From assembly GCF_900078315.1 (NCBI RefSeq), contig NZ_FKBS01000014.1, forward strand, positions 432,802 through 496,801: a stretch of DNA of 64,000 nucleotides, written 5' to 3'. The position numbers were made by a program, and so were the translations under genes. The notes under the pieces were generated by a model. It saw only the letters and a program-made list of their open reading frames with translations, ran no database searches and was not told the DNA's origin. This DNA is from Bordetella ansorpii. Its GTDB lineage: Bacteria > Pseudomonadota > Gammaproteobacteria > Burkholderiales > Burkholderiaceae_B. Shown here piece by piece: positions 17,911 to 27,537 of the stretch (the first letter of the stretch is position 1; every line of letters begins with the position of its first letter).

Positions 17911-17945
17911 TGGTAACGTTACCATCTTGATTGGTAACGTTACCA
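17911..17945. promoter_or_regulatory. Twin LacI-family operators, TGGTAACGTTACCA x2
   Basis: Two identical, perfectly palindromic 14-mers lie at 17911-17924 and 17932-17945, exactly 21 bp apart. The inner AACGTT-type centre with a CpG is the usual LacI/GalR operator core. They end 33 bp before the Bug start codon and lie between that gene and a divergent LacI-family regulator gene, which is almost certainly their ligand. Confidence 0.8.
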
Positions 17946-18097
17946 CCCAAGGTATGCCGCAGTGTAGATCAAGCAGGACGACGCGGTATCAGGGGAAACC
18001 CCAGGGGCTTTGGCGAGCGGTCGTCGCCGTCACCGGTTAGTCTTGATGACCTCCCACGCACGGGGACTTTTCCGCCTTCGCCGACCGATTCCGCCGC

Positions 18098-19129
18098 ATG
18101 CTGTCCGACAAGCCCGCCAGTTCCTCTTCCCGCGCCGCCGCGCGCGCCAGCGTCACGGTGCGCGATGTGGCACGGGCCGCGGGCGTGTCGATGATCACGG
18201 TCTCGCGCGTCATCAACACGCCGCAACAGGTATCGCCGGCCACGCTGGAGAAGGTCAACGCCGCGATCCGGACACTGGGCTACGTGCCCAATCTGATGGC
18301 GGGCAGCCTGCGGCTGTCGCGCAGCAATCTGGTGATGGTGCTGGTGCCGACGATCGCAAGCTCGCTGTTCGGCGGCATGCTGACCGCGCTGACGCGATCG
18401 CTGGAAGCCAAGGGTTTCCAGTTGATGGTGGGCCAGAGCGGCTACGAGGCGCCGCGCGAGGACGCATTGCTGCGCGCCATCATTGGCCGCCGGCCCGACG
18501 GCATCGTGCTGACCGGCGTGATGCATTCCGAGCAGGGCCGCGACCTGCTGAAGGCCTCGGGCATTCCCATCGTCGAGACCTGGGACACCACCGAGACCCC
18601 CATCGACATGCTGCTGAGCCTGTCGCACGATGCCATCGGCGCGGCGGTCAGCCGGTATCTGTTCGAGGCGGGCAAGACGCGGCAGGCGGTGCTGTGCGGC
18701 GACGACGAACGCGCGCATCGCCGCGCGCGCAGCTTCGCGCAGACGGCCTTGCAATTGGGCCTGCCCGAACCCGTCATTCATTACGTGCCCGCCCCCACGA
18801 CGCACGTGCAGGGCCGCGAAGGCTTGCGCATTCTGCAAAGGGGCCAGGGCATCGATGCGGTGTTCTGCACCTCCGACCTGATGGCCAGCGGCGTCATTAC
18901 CGAAGCCCTGGCCCAAGGCCTGGGCGTGCCCACGGACCTCTCGGTGGTGGGCTTCGGCGACATGGAGTTCGCCGCGTCGATGGTGCCGTCGATCACGTCG
19001 GTGCACGTGGATGGCGCAGCCATCGGCGCGCAAGCGGCCGAGATGATCGCCGCGCGCGTGAACGGTGAGTCGCCTGAGGCGGCGGTGGTGGAGATCGGCT
19101 TCGAGATCGTCCGGCGCGACAGCGCCTGA
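18098..19129 (+). CDS. LacI family transcriptional regulator
   Basis: The 343-residue protein has an N-terminal LacI helix-turn-helix (VTVRDVARAAGVSMITVSRV at about residues 21-40, then the hinge helix NLMAGSLRL) and a periplasmic-binding-like effector domain. It is divergent from the Bug-gudD operon, and two perfect operators lie between them. The likely role is repression relieved, or activation triggered, by a hexarate or its breakdown product, as in GntR/GudR-type control. Two helical turns between sites suggest cooperative binding. Confidence 0.92.
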   Translation: MLSDKPASSSSRAAARASVTVRDVARAAGVSMITVSRVINTPQQVSPATLEKVNAAIRTLGYVPNLMAGSLRLSRSNLVMVLVPTIASSLFGGMLTALTRSLEAKGFQLMVGQSGYEAPREDALLRAIIGRRPDGIVLTGVMHSEQGRDLLKASGIPIVETWDTTETPIDMLLSLSHDAIGAAVSRYLFEAGKTRQAVLCGDDERAHRRARSFAQTALQLGLPEPVIHYVPAPTTHVQGREGLRILQRGQGIDAVFCTSDLMASGVITEALAQGLGVPTDLSVVGFGDMEFAASMVPSITSVHVDGAAIGAQAAEMIAARVNGESPEAAVVEIGFEIVRRDSA

Positions 19130-19138
19130 GCGCTGCGT

Positions 19139-19645
19139 TCAGGCAGGGATGCGGTAGACCACCGCGTCGTACTTGGCGGTATCGCGCCGGCCGACGACGA
19201 CGCCGCCCAGGCGTTCGGCGATGCACCGGCTCGGGGCGTTCTCCATCGCCACGGGATAGATGAAGGCCGCCCTGCCGAAGGCGGTCGCGGCCCAGTCGGC
19301 CACGGCCTTCACGGCCTCGCCGCCATAGCCATGACCGTGTTCGGATTCGCGGATCCAGATGCCCAGCTCGGGTTCGGCGTCTTGCGTGCGGTGCAGGCCC
19401 ACGAAGCCGACCAGGGCGCCGGTGCCGGTCAGGCGGATGACAAAGGTGATGTCCTCGCCGGTGGATATCTTCGGCAGCCAGGTTCGCCAGACCGACTCGA
19501 ATTCCGCTTCGGAGCCCGGCGGCTCGAAACGCATGTAGCGCGTCAGCGTGGGCGTGATGCACGGGTAGGCCTCGCCGGCATCGTCCGCACGGAACGGGCG
19601 CATGTGCAGCCGTTGCGATGCGATCGACACTTCGTTCCACTGCAT
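19139..19645 (-). CDS. GNAT family N-acetyltransferase (RimJ/RimL-like)
   Basis: The 168-residue protein is of the Acetyltransf_3 type. It begins with IASQRLHMRPFRADDAGEAY and has the acetyl-CoA loop EHGHGYGGEAVKAV near residue 103, then IAERLGG. The start at 19645 follows GAGGAG on its strand; the longer frame to 19714 has no ribosome site. The substrate could be a protein N-terminus or a small amine. It stands alone between a LacI regulator and the ABC exporter. Confidence 0.88.
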   Translation of the reverse strand: MQWNEVSIASQRLHMRPFRADDAGEAYPCITPTLTRYMRFEPPGSEAEFESVWRTWLPKISTGEDITFVIRLTGTGALVGFVGLHRTQDAEPELGIWIRESEHGHGYGGEAVKAVADWAATAFGRAAFIYPVAMENAPSRCIAERLGGVVVGRRDTAKYDAVVYRIPA

Positions 19646-19766
19646 CGTTCGATTCTCCTCGGTGAGGTGAAGGGGCACGCAAGACGTGCGGACCCTGTCA
19701 CCGTAGCACGGCATCGCGAGGCGGCCGGACGATCAGGGTTGCCTGGCGATGCCGCCCCAGCACGCC

Positions 19767-22700
19767 TCAATGCGCGCTGGCCCTCGCATAGAACCCTTCC
19801 TGCTTCAACAGCGCTTCGTGGGTGCCGGCCTGCGCGAGGCTGCCGTGTTCCAGCACCAGGATCAGGTCCGCGTCCTGGATGGTGGACAGACGATGCGCGA
19901 TGACCAGCGTGGTGCGGTGCTGCATCAGCATGTCCAGGGCAGCGCGCACCTGCAGTTCCGACAGCGTGTCCAGATGCGAGGTGGCTTCGTCCAGGATCAG
20001 CAGGGGCGCGTTCTTCAGGAAGGCGCGCGCGATGGAGATGCGCTGGCGCTGCCCGCCCGACAGTTGCATGCCGCGTTCGCCGACGCGGGTGGCCAGGCCG
20101 TCGGGCAGGGTGCGCACGAAGTCGGCCAGCGCCGCCTGCTGCAACGCGGCCTGCAGTTCGTCCGGGCGGGCGTCGGGGCGCGCCAGGCGGATGTTGTTTT
20201 CCAGCGTGTCGTTGAACAGGTAGGTATCTTGCGTGACCAGAGCCACGCAATCGCGCAGGGCGTCGAGGTTCATCTCGCGCACGTCCACGCCACCGATGCG
20301 TATCGTGCCGGCGTGCGGATCCCAGAAGCGCAGCAGCAGGCTGGCCACGGTGCTCTTGCCCGCGCCGGAAGCGCCCACCAATGCGGCGGTGGCGCCCGCG
20401 GGCACGGTGAAGGTCAGGTGCTTCAGCGCATCGCCGCGCTGGCCGCCGCGCTGGCCTGGATAGCCGAAGCTGACGTTCTCGAAGGCCACCGACAAGCCCT
20501 GCGCGGACTGCGGCGCGGGCAACGGGCCATCGGTGACAGGCTCGGGTTCGTGCGACACCACGTGCAGGCGGCGCGAGGCGGCCACGGTGTCGGCCAGTTG
20601 GCGGCTGACCTGCGAGATCTCGGAGACGGGCAGGAAGGTCGCCAGGGCGATCAGGATCAGCAACGGCAGCATGCCGGCGGACAAGGCGCCGGCGGACACC
20701 TGCAAGGCGCCGACCACGGCCACGGCCACGCCGCCCAGGCCCATGGCCATCTCGAACCATGCGGTCTGCGCGGACAGGTCGCGCAGCAGCGCCAGGCGGC
20801 GCTGGGCGTAGCGTCCGGCCACTTCCAGGAAACGCACGCGGCGGTGGCCGGTGGCCTGGAAGGCAGTGAGTTCGGCCAGGCCCTGGATGGTGTCGGTCAT
20901 ATGGGCGCTCATCTCGCCCAGCGCGCCGCGCGCCTTGTCGCCCAGGGCATCGATGCGGCGGCGGCCGCGGATGGGCGACAGCAGCGCATAGGCCAGGAAG
21001 GGCAGCAGGGCCAGCGCCACGGGCCAGCTGAAGGCGGCCAGGAAGCCCAGCACGGTCAGCGGCACCAGCACCGACACGATGGCCGGGCCGATGGTGTGGG
21101 CGTAGAAATACTCGATCATCTCGACGTCCTGCGTGGCCAGCGACACCAGGTCGCCGGAGCGCCGTTGCAGCAGGTAGGCCGGGGCCAGCCGTTCGAGCTT
21201 GTCATACAGCTTCACGCGCATGTCGCCCAGCAACTGGTAGGCCATGGCGTGCGCCAACCACGATTCCAGCCAGTGGAACAGCGCGGCCAGCGGCGCGGCC
21301 ACCAGCAGGCCGGCGATCAGCCAGCCCGTGTCGCGGCCATCGCGGATCGCGGCCACCACCAGCGCGCTCAGCACGCCCACGCCGATGTAGGCGGCCACGC
21401 GGGCCACGCCCAGCAATATCGTCGCGATCAGCGTGCCGCGCCACGGCCGTACTACGGCCATCAGCGTGGACAACGTCTGCCGCCAGCCCACCTGGTCGGC
21501 GTCCTCGTCCAGCGCGCGCGGCGCGGGGCCGGAGGCGGCCGTGGCGCCGGGAGTCGCATTCCGGGCCGTTTCGGCGGGCGCCGCCGCACCATGCGCGGCA
21601 GGCGCCGTAGCGCGTTGCCGGGCCGCATCCTGCTCATGCATCAACGTGTAGTACAGGCCACGCTGCTGCATGAGCTCGGCATGCGTGCCTTGCTCGACCA
21701 CGCGGCCCTGGTCCAGCACCAGGCTGCGGTCGGCGCCGATTACGCTGGCCAGGCGGTGCGCCAGGATCAGCGTGGTGCGCCCCGCCATCAGGCGGTCCAG
21801 CGCCTGCTGGATGAGGGCTTCGTTCTCGGTATCGACGGAAGACAGCGCTTCGTCCAGCACCAGGATGGGCGCGTCGCGCAGCAGGGCGCGGGCAATGGCC
21901 ACGCGCTGGCGCTGCCCGCCGGACAGTTGCAGGCCGCGCTCGCCGATGCGCGTGGCATAGCCCTCGGGCAGGGCCATGATGAAGTCGTCGATGTTGGCGG
22001 CGCGCGCGGCGGCGCGCACCTGTTCCTGCGTGGCGTCCGGGCGGCCCAGGCGCAGGTTCTCGTCCAGCGTGCCGTGGAACAGCGTGATGTCCTGGCTGAC
22101 CACCGCGATGCGCGACAGCAGCGCCTGCGCGTGCAGCTCGCGCACATCGTGCCCGCCCACGCGGACGCTGCCCGACTGGGCCAGGGCCTCCTTCAGCAGC
22201 AGCCGCACGATGGTGGACTTGCCGGCGCCGCTGGGGCCGACCACGCCCACGCGCTCGCCCGCGGCAATGCGAAAGCGCAGGCCCTGGTGCGCGGGACGTT
22301 CGGGCGTGTAGGCGAAGGCCACGTCGTCGAATTCGATGGTGGGCGTCAGTTGCGCGGGCGACGCGCCCTTGCCCTGGGCGGCCAGTTTCGTGGCCGTCGA
22401 TTCGGCGTCCATCAGGGCGTGGATGCTGGCGGCGGCCGACTGGCCCAGCATGCCCCGGTGCAGCACGGCGCGCAGATCGCGCAGCGGACGGAAGATCTCG
22501 GTGCCGGCCATCAGCACGATCAGCAGGGCCTCGACGCTCATGTCGCCGGTGCCGACGCGCCAGGCGCCCAGCGTCAGCGCCAGGGCGGCGCCCAGCGCCA
22601 CGCCCAGGTCGCTGATGCCGCGCGTCAGCAGGCTGACCGACAGCACCCACAGGGTGCCTTCGGACAGGCGGCGCGCGCGTTCGGCCAGGCGGCGGCCCCA

Positions 22701-23348
22701 CGACTTGCCCTGGCCGAAGGATTTCAGCGTGGGCAGGCCCTGTACGGCGTCCAGGAACTCCTCGCCGAAGTCTTTCAGGGATTTCGAGCGGGCCAGGCTG
22801 GCGCGCCGGTCCAGCATGTGCACGGCCATGGGGCCGAACAGCGCGAACAGCGCGGCGGCCAGCAGCACCAGGGCCGTGGGCACGTCCCAGAACGCAATGA
22901 CCGCGAAGATGGCGAAGGGGGCGGCTGCCGCGATGGCGACCTGCGGCAGGTACTGGCCGAAGAACGTCTGCAATTGCTCGACGCCGTCGACCACGGTCAG
23001 CATCACGCCGCCGGTGCGCTGGTTGGCGAACCATGCGGGGCCGAGCGACACGATGCGGTCGTACAGGCGGCTGCGCAGCACCTGCTGCACGGTGGCCGCG
23101 CAACGGTTGGCCTGCACGCCGCGCCAGTGGTCCAGGCCCGCGCGCAGCAGCACCATCGCCGCGGCCCAGGCCGCCGGCACGGCCCATGCCTGCCAGGGCT
23201 GGCCGGCGAATACCGCGGCCAGCATCTGCCCCAGGAAGACATAGCGCGCGATGCCGGCGCCCAGCGCCAGCAAGCCGAGCAGCACGCCGCCCGCCATCCG
23301 GCCGCGCATGCCCTCGGTGAACTGCCAAAGCCGATAGTCGAAATACAT
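19767..23348 (-). CDS. Fused double ABC exporter (two membrane-ATPase units in one chain)
   Basis: The 1193-residue protein contains two complete exporter half-units in series. Unit one has about six membrane helices (residues 15-310) and an ATPase with Walker A GPSGAGKST near 375, signature LSGGQRQRV and Walker B ILVLDEALSSVD. A linker near 590-625 precedes unit two, whose ATPase has GASGAGKST near 995, LSGGQRQRI and LLILDEATSHLD. Both ATP sites keep key residues apart from a non-canonical serine after the first Walker B glutamate. The substrate is unknown; CydDC-like, siderophore and drug exporters share this plan. A LysR gene is divergent. Confidence 0.88.
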   Translation of the reverse strand: MYFDYRLWQFTEGMRGRMAGGVLLGLLALGAGIARYVFLGQMLAAVFAGQPWQAWAVPAAWAAAMVLLRAGLDHWRGVQANRCAATVQQVLRSRLYDRIVSLGPAWFANQRTGGVMLTVVDGVEQLQTFFGQYLPQVAIAAAAPFAIFAVIAFWDVPTALVLLAAALFALFGPMAVHMLDRRASLARSKSLKDFGEEFLDAVQGLPTLKSFGQGKSWGRRLAERARRLSEGTLWVLSVSLLTRGISDLGVALGAALALTLGAWRVGTGDMSVEALLIVLMAGTEIFRPLRDLRAVLHRGMLGQSAAASIHALMDAESTATKLAAQGKGASPAQLTPTIEFDDVAFAYTPERPAHQGLRFRIAAGERVGVVGPSGAGKSTIVRLLLKEALAQSGSVRVGGHDVRELHAQALLSRIAVVSQDITLFHGTLDENLRLGRPDATQEQVRAAARAANIDDFIMALPEGYATRIGERGLQLSGGQRQRVAIARALLRDAPILVLDEALSSVDTENEALIQQALDRLMAGRTTLILAHRLASVIGADRSLVLDQGRVVEQGTHAELMQQRGLYYTLMHEQDAARQRATAPAAHGAAAPAETARNATPGATAASGPAPRALDEDADQVGWRQTLSTLMAVVRPWRGTLIATILLGVARVAAYIGVGVLSALVVAAIRDGRDTGWLIAGLLVAAPLAALFHWLESWLAHAMAYQLLGDMRVKLYDKLERLAPAYLLQRRSGDLVSLATQDVEMIEYFYAHTIGPAIVSVLVPLTVLGFLAAFSWPVALALLPFLAYALLSPIRGRRRIDALGDKARGALGEMSAHMTDTIQGLAELTAFQATGHRRVRFLEVAGRYAQRRLALLRDLSAQTAWFEMAMGLGGVAVAVVGALQVSAGALSAGMLPLLILIALATFLPVSEISQVSRQLADTVAASRRLHVVSHEPEPVTDGPLPAPQSAQGLSVAFENVSFGYPGQRGGQRGDALKHLTFTVPAGATAALVGASGAGKSTVASLLLRFWDPHAGTIRIGGVDVREMNLDALRDCVALVTQDTYLFNDTLENNIRLARPDARPDELQAALQQAALADFVRTLPDGLATRVGERGMQLSGGQRQRISIARAFLKNAPLLILDEATSHLDTLSELQVRAALDMLMQHRTTLVIAHRLSTIQDADLILVLEHGSLAQAGTHEALLKQEGFYARASAH

Positions 23349-23449
23349 ACCCCATCCCTCGATGATTCTTTATGCCGCCATTGTGGCCGTCCTCGCGCGG
23401 GCGCGGGGATCGATAGTTTTTCGATCAAGGGTTGAGTTAAATTGCACCC

Positions 23450-24391
23450 ATGTCATTGCCTTCCACCCGAACGCCGCCCCTGGCCGCGCTGCGCGCCTTC
23501 GAGGCCGTGGCCCGCCTGGGCAGCCTGAGCCGCGCCGCGGCCGAACTGAACGTGACCAAGAGCGCGGTCAGCCATCAGCTGCGCGCGCTGGAGGCCGACC
23601 TGGGCGTGGCGCTGCTGCGCCGTGGCGGCACCACCCGGCGGGCCGAACCCACCGAGGCGGGCGCCGATCTGCTCGCATCCGTGCAACAGGCCTTGACCCT
23701 GCTGGCCACCGCCTGCGGCAATGTCCGCGCCGCGGCGCGGGGGCGGCGGCCCAGCCGCCTGAACATCTCGGCCAACCCCTCGCTGGCCGCGCTGTGGCTG
23801 GCGCCGCGCATCGGCCGCTTCATCGAGGCGCATCCGGACATCGAGGTACAGGTCTACCTGCACGCCAACCAGGATCCGGCCTGGATCGAGCAGGACATCG
23901 ATCTGGCCTTTCTGCACATGCGCGCGGAGGGACCCCACCGGCGGCCGGAACCCGGTGACATCCCCCTGATGTCGGAAAGCGTGGTGCCTGTGTGCAGCCC
24001 CTCGCTGGTGCCCGAAGGCCTGCGCGCCGACCCCGCTGTCTTCACGCGCCACCGCTGGCTGGAAGAGAAGCACGTGGCCAGCCCCGAGACGCGCTGGCGG
24101 ACCTGGCACGAGCGGCTGGGGCTGGCCCCGCGCGACTGGCAGGATCCGCTGGTGCTCAGCGGCCTGAGCACGGTGGTGTCGGCCGCCGTGGCGGGCGTGG
24201 GCATCGCACTGGGCCGCCTGCCGCTGATCGACGACGAGATCGCGCGCGGCGGGCTGGTGCCGCTGGCGCCCGGCCTGCGCCTGCCGGGATCCTGGGGATA
24301 CGTGATGCGCATGCGGCCGCATCGCACCCATGACGCCGCGCTGCCCACGCTGGTCGAGTTCCTGCTGGGCGAGGCGCAGGCGCCCTCCTGA
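23450..24391 (+). CDS. LysR family transcriptional regulator (GcvA-like)
   Basis: The 313-residue protein has an N-terminal winged helix (LAALRAFEAVARLGSLSRAA, then NVTKSAVSHQLRALE) and a C-terminal effector domain with the GcvA-type features (NISANPSLAALWLAPRI; ATP-type SGLSTVVSAAVAGVGIALG). It is divergent from the fused ABC exporter with a 101-bp gap that is AT-richer than its surroundings, as expected for a shared control region. Regulation of the exporter is likely but not proven by the sequence. Confidence 0.9.
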   Translation: MSLPSTRTPPLAALRAFEAVARLGSLSRAAAELNVTKSAVSHQLRALEADLGVALLRRGGTTRRAEPTEAGADLLASVQQALTLLATACGNVRAAARGRRPSRLNISANPSLAALWLAPRIGRFIEAHPDIEVQVYLHANQDPAWIEQDIDLAFLHMRAEGPHRRPEPGDIPLMSESVVPVCSPSLVPEGLRADPAVFTRHRWLEEKHVASPETRWRTWHERLGLAPRDWQDPLVLSGLSTVVSAAVAGVGIALGRLPLIDDEIARGGLVPLAPGLRLPGSWGYVMRMRPHRTHDAALPTLVEFLLGEAQAPS

Positions 24392-24465
24392 GGCATGGGG
24401 CCTGGCCCAGGCGGCGGTTCCTGGTTCGTCGACGCGGGTGGGAATAGTCGAGCGGCCGATCGTGC

Positions 24466-25848
24466 CTAATCGGCCGCCTGCGGAACGGCGGCCGGGCTGA
24501 ACAGGCGCCGGTGGGATGCGCCCGGGTGCGAATCCAGCAGCCTGTCTCGCCCGAACAGCTTGTTGCGCAATGTGCCGGGCCGGTATTCACGCTTGGCCAG
24601 GCCGCGCTTCTGCAGCACCGGCAGCAACTCGGCGTTGAATACTTCGTACGAGCCGGGAATCATCCAGTTGATGACGTTCACGCCGTCGATGCCGGCTGCC
24701 TGCCAGACTTCCAGCTGCCCCGCGATCTGTTCGGGCGTGCCCACCAGGCGGGCGTGGCGGCGTGACACCAGCCTGGCCAGGTCGGCCACCGTGGGTTCGC
24801 GGCCGGGCGTGGCTTTTCGCAGCCACTCGATGTGGCTGCGGCCGCCGTTGGTGCGGATGTCGGCCAGCAGCATGTCGGGCGGATAAGGCTTGCCGGTGTC
24901 CTGCGAGACGCCCACGTTCGAATGCGCCAGGAAACCGTCGATGCTGATGTGCGCATCCAGTTCGGCTTCCCGCCGGCGCGCCTCTTCCTCGGTGCTGCCC
25001 AGCACGAACGAGAAGCCCTGGATGAACTTCAGGTCGTTGCCATCGCGGCCATGGCGGCGCGCCAGGTGCCGCGTTTCCTCGATCAGGTCGTGCGCGGCCT
25101 GCGGATTGGGCGCGGCGATGAACTGGCCTTCGGCATGCTGCGCGGCGAACGCGCGTCCGGCCGGCGACGAGCCTGCCTGGTACAGCAGCGGCGTGCGTTG
25201 CGGCGAAGGCGACGGCAGGTGCGGCCCCTCGACCCGATAACGCTTGCCCACATGATGGATCTTGTGAATCTTGGCCGGATCCGCGAAGACGCCGCGCTTG
25301 TCCTTCTTCAGCGCATCCTCTTCCCACGAGCCTTCCCACAGCTTGTAGACCACCTCCAGGTACTCCCGGGCCCATTCGTAGCGTTCGTCGTGCTCGGTCA
25401 GCCGGTCGAAGCCGAAGTTGCGCGCGGCGTTCTCCTGCGTGCTGGTGACGATGTTCCAGGCCAGGCGGCCTCGCGTGATGTGGTCCAGCGTCGAGGCGCG
25501 CCGCGCGAACTCGAAGGGGTGGGCCTGCAACACGGAACTGGTCAGCGCGAAGCCCAGGTGCTCGGTGTTCACGGCCAGCGCCGACAGCAGCACCGAGGGA
25601 TCGTTGCTGGGAATCTGCAGGCCTTCCTGCGCGTTCACGGTGTAGTCGCCGTTGACGGGTCCATACAGGCCGACCACGTCGGCGAAGAACATCGCGTCGA
25701 ACAGGCCGGCTTCCAGGGTCTTGGCCAGGTCTATCCATAGCCGCACGTCGTCGAACTCGGACTGGCGGGCGTCGGGATGGCGCCACAGGCCATGCTGGAT
25801 GTGCGAGGCCGTGTTCATCACGAAGGCGTTGAAGATCAGTTCTTTCAT
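24466..25848 (-). CDS. LLM-class flavin-dependent monooxygenase (NtaA/SnaA/DszA type), downstream copy
   Basis: The 460-residue protein is a bacterial luciferase-like monooxygenase of the NtaA/SnaA/DszA group. It uses reduced FMN from a partner reductase to oxidise N- or S-containing compounds. Motifs are the N-terminal NAFVMNTASHIQHGLWRHPD, TLDHITRGRLAWNIVTS, and YQAGSSPAGRAFAAQHAEG. It is the last gene of a minus-strand operon with a dipeptide-type importer, 15 bp downstream of the ATPase. It is clearly different in sequence from the second LLM protein that opens the operon. Confidence 0.9.
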   Translation of the reverse strand: MKELIFNAFVMNTASHIQHGLWRHPDARQSEFDDVRLWIDLAKTLEAGLFDAMFFADVVGLYGPVNGDYTVNAQEGLQIPSNDPSVLLSALAVNTEHLGFALTSSVLQAHPFEFARRASTLDHITRGRLAWNIVTSTQENAARNFGFDRLTEHDERYEWAREYLEVVYKLWEGSWEEDALKKDKRGVFADPAKIHKIHHVGKRYRVEGPHLPSPSPQRTPLLYQAGSSPAGRAFAAQHAEGQFIAAPNPQAAHDLIEETRHLARRHGRDGNDLKFIQGFSFVLGSTEEEARRREAELDAHISIDGFLAHSNVGVSQDTGKPYPPDMLLADIRTNGGRSHIEWLRKATPGREPTVADLARLVSRRHARLVGTPEQIAGQLEVWQAAGIDGVNVINWMIPGSYEVFNAELLPVLQKRGLAKREYRPGTLRNKLFGRDRLLDSHPGASHRRLFSPAAVPQAAD

Positions 25849-25863
25849 GTCGTGCCGTCTCCT

Positions 25864-27537
25864 TCAGGCCGCGCGACGCAGGCGCGGGATGGCCGCCACC
25901 AGGCGGCGGGTATAGGAATCGCCGGGGCGCAGGAAGACCTCGTCGACGTCGCCTTGTTCGACGACGCGGCCCTGGCTCATCACCAGTACGCGGTCGCTGA
26001 CGTGATGCACCACGCCCAGATCATGGGAAATGAACAGGTAGCTCACGCCCAACTGTGTTTTCAGGTCGAGCAGCAGGTCCAGCACCTGGGCCTGGATGGA
26101 TACGTCCAGCGCCGAGACCGGTTCGTCGCAGACGATGACGCGGGGGCGCGGCGCGATGGCGCGCGCGATGGCCACCCGCTGGCGCTGTCCGCCCGACAGT
26201 TCCAGCGGCCGGCGGGTGCGGTTCGACACCGGCAGGCCGGCCAGGTCGAGCAGTTCGCCCACTCTTGCGTGGCGGCGCCGGGCGCGGTCGCCGCCCGTGC
26301 CGCCCTCGTCGGGCGGCAGGCTGTCCTCGATGATGCGTTCCACCGTCCAGCGCGGATCGAAGGAACTGAGCGGATCCTGGTAGATGACCGAGATATCGCG
26401 CCGGCGCACACGCCGCTGCGCTTCCGTCAGCGAGGTCCAGGGCTGGCCGTGCATCAGTACCTGGCCTTCGCTGGGGGTTTCCAGCGCCAGCACCATGCGC
26501 GCCAGGGTGGACTTGCCGGAGCCGGACTCACCGACCACGCCCAGCGTCTGGCCTGCATGCAGGGTGAAAGACACATCGCGCACCACTGTGCGCGTGATCT
26601 TGTCGGGGCCGGTGAAGCGCTTGACCAGGCCCTGCGCGTGCAGCAGCGGCGTCGACGGGCTGAACGGTTGCGGTGCCTTGGCCTGCCCGGTCGAGATGGC
26701 CGGCGCCAGGCGGGGCGCGCTGGCATCGGCCAGGCGGGCGCCGCGCGAATGCGCCGACGGGACGGCGGCCAGCAGCCGGCGGGTGTATTCGTGGCGCGGA
26801 TCGCCGAAGATCTGCTCCGCGGGGCCGCGCTCGACGACCTCGCCATGCCGCATCACCAGCACTTCGTCGGCCATGCGCGATACCACGGCCAGATCGTGGC
26901 TGATCAGGATGAGGCCCTTGCCGCGGGCGCGGGTCTCGTTGAGCAGGTCCAGGATCTGCGCCTGGATGGTGACGTCCAGCGCGGTGGTGGGTTCGTCCGC
27001 CACCAGCAGGGCAGGGTCCAGCGCGAGCGCCGAGGCGATCAGCGCCCGCTGGCGCTGCCCACCGGACAATTCGTGCGGCAGTTGCCGGATCTTCAGGTCG
27101 GGCTCGGGCACGCCGACCTGCTTCAGCAACGCGATGGCCTGGGCATCCTGCTCGGCTCGCGTGCGCGCCAGGCCATGCAAGCGCGGACCTTCTGCGATCT
27201 CCTGGCCGACGCGACGCAGCGGATCGAGGGAAACCAACGCGTCCTGCAGCACGAAACCGATGCGCGCGCCGCGCAGGCGGCGCCATTGCGCATCGGAAAG
27301 GCCTTGCAGCTTCTCGCCTTGCAGCGCCAGGGTATCGGCTTGCACGCGCGCGCCATGGCCGGCCAGGCCCACCAGCGAGCGGGCCGTCACGCTCTTGCCG
27401 GATCCCGATTCCCCGACGATCGCCAGGCAACGGCCGGGGAAGACCTCGAACGACACGCCTTTGACCACTGTACGCCGGGCGGCGGCGTGCCCGAAGTCCA
27501 CGCGCAGGTTCGATACCTGAAGCAGAGGTTTCGTCAT
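25864..27537 (-). CDS. Dipeptide/oligopeptide-type ABC transporter, two fused ATPase domains (DppD-DppF)
   Basis: The 557-residue protein carries two ATP-binding domains. The first (about 1-260) has GESGSGKSVTARS, LSGGQRQRALIA and LLVADEPTTALD. The second (about 285-557) has GESGSGKSTLARM, LSGGQRQRVAIA and VIVCDEPVSALD. The ATG at 27537 overlaps the permease stop; the frame is open further upstream only because it overlaps that permease. Fused DppDF ATPases are common in importers for peptides, glutathione, nickel or odd sulfur/nitrogen compounds. Confidence 0.92.
   Translation of the reverse strand: MTKPLLQVSNLRVDFGHAAARRTVVKGVSFEVFPGRCLAIVGESGSGKSVTARSLVGLAGHGARVQADTLALQGEKLQGLSDAQWRRLRGARIGFVLQDALVSLDPLRRVGQEIAEGPRLHGLARTRAEQDAQAIALLKQVGVPEPDLKIRQLPHELSGGQRQRALIASALALDPALLVADEPTTALDVTIQAQILDLLNETRARGKGLILISHDLAVVSRMADEVLVMRHGEVVERGPAEQIFGDPRHEYTRRLLAAVPSAHSRGARLADASAPRLAPAISTGQAKAPQPFSPSTPLLHAQGLVKRFTGPDKITRTVVRDVSFTLHAGQTLGVVGESGSGKSTLARMVLALETPSEGQVLMHGQPWTSLTEAQRRVRRRDISVIYQDPLSSFDPRWTVERIIEDSLPPDEGGTGGDRARRRHARVGELLDLAGLPVSNRTRRPLELSGGQRQRVAIARAIAPRPRVIVCDEPVSALDVSIQAQVLDLLLDLKTQLGVSYLFISHDLGVVHHVSDRVLVMSQGRVVEQGDVDEVFLRPGDSYTRRLVAAIPRLRRAA

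Noticed and set aside
19749-23435. A 1,228-codon plus-strand open frame opposite the fused ABC exporter
   Set aside because: Antisense frame in a GC-rich gene; composition is unlike a protein and the minus-strand product has both sets of ABC motifs.
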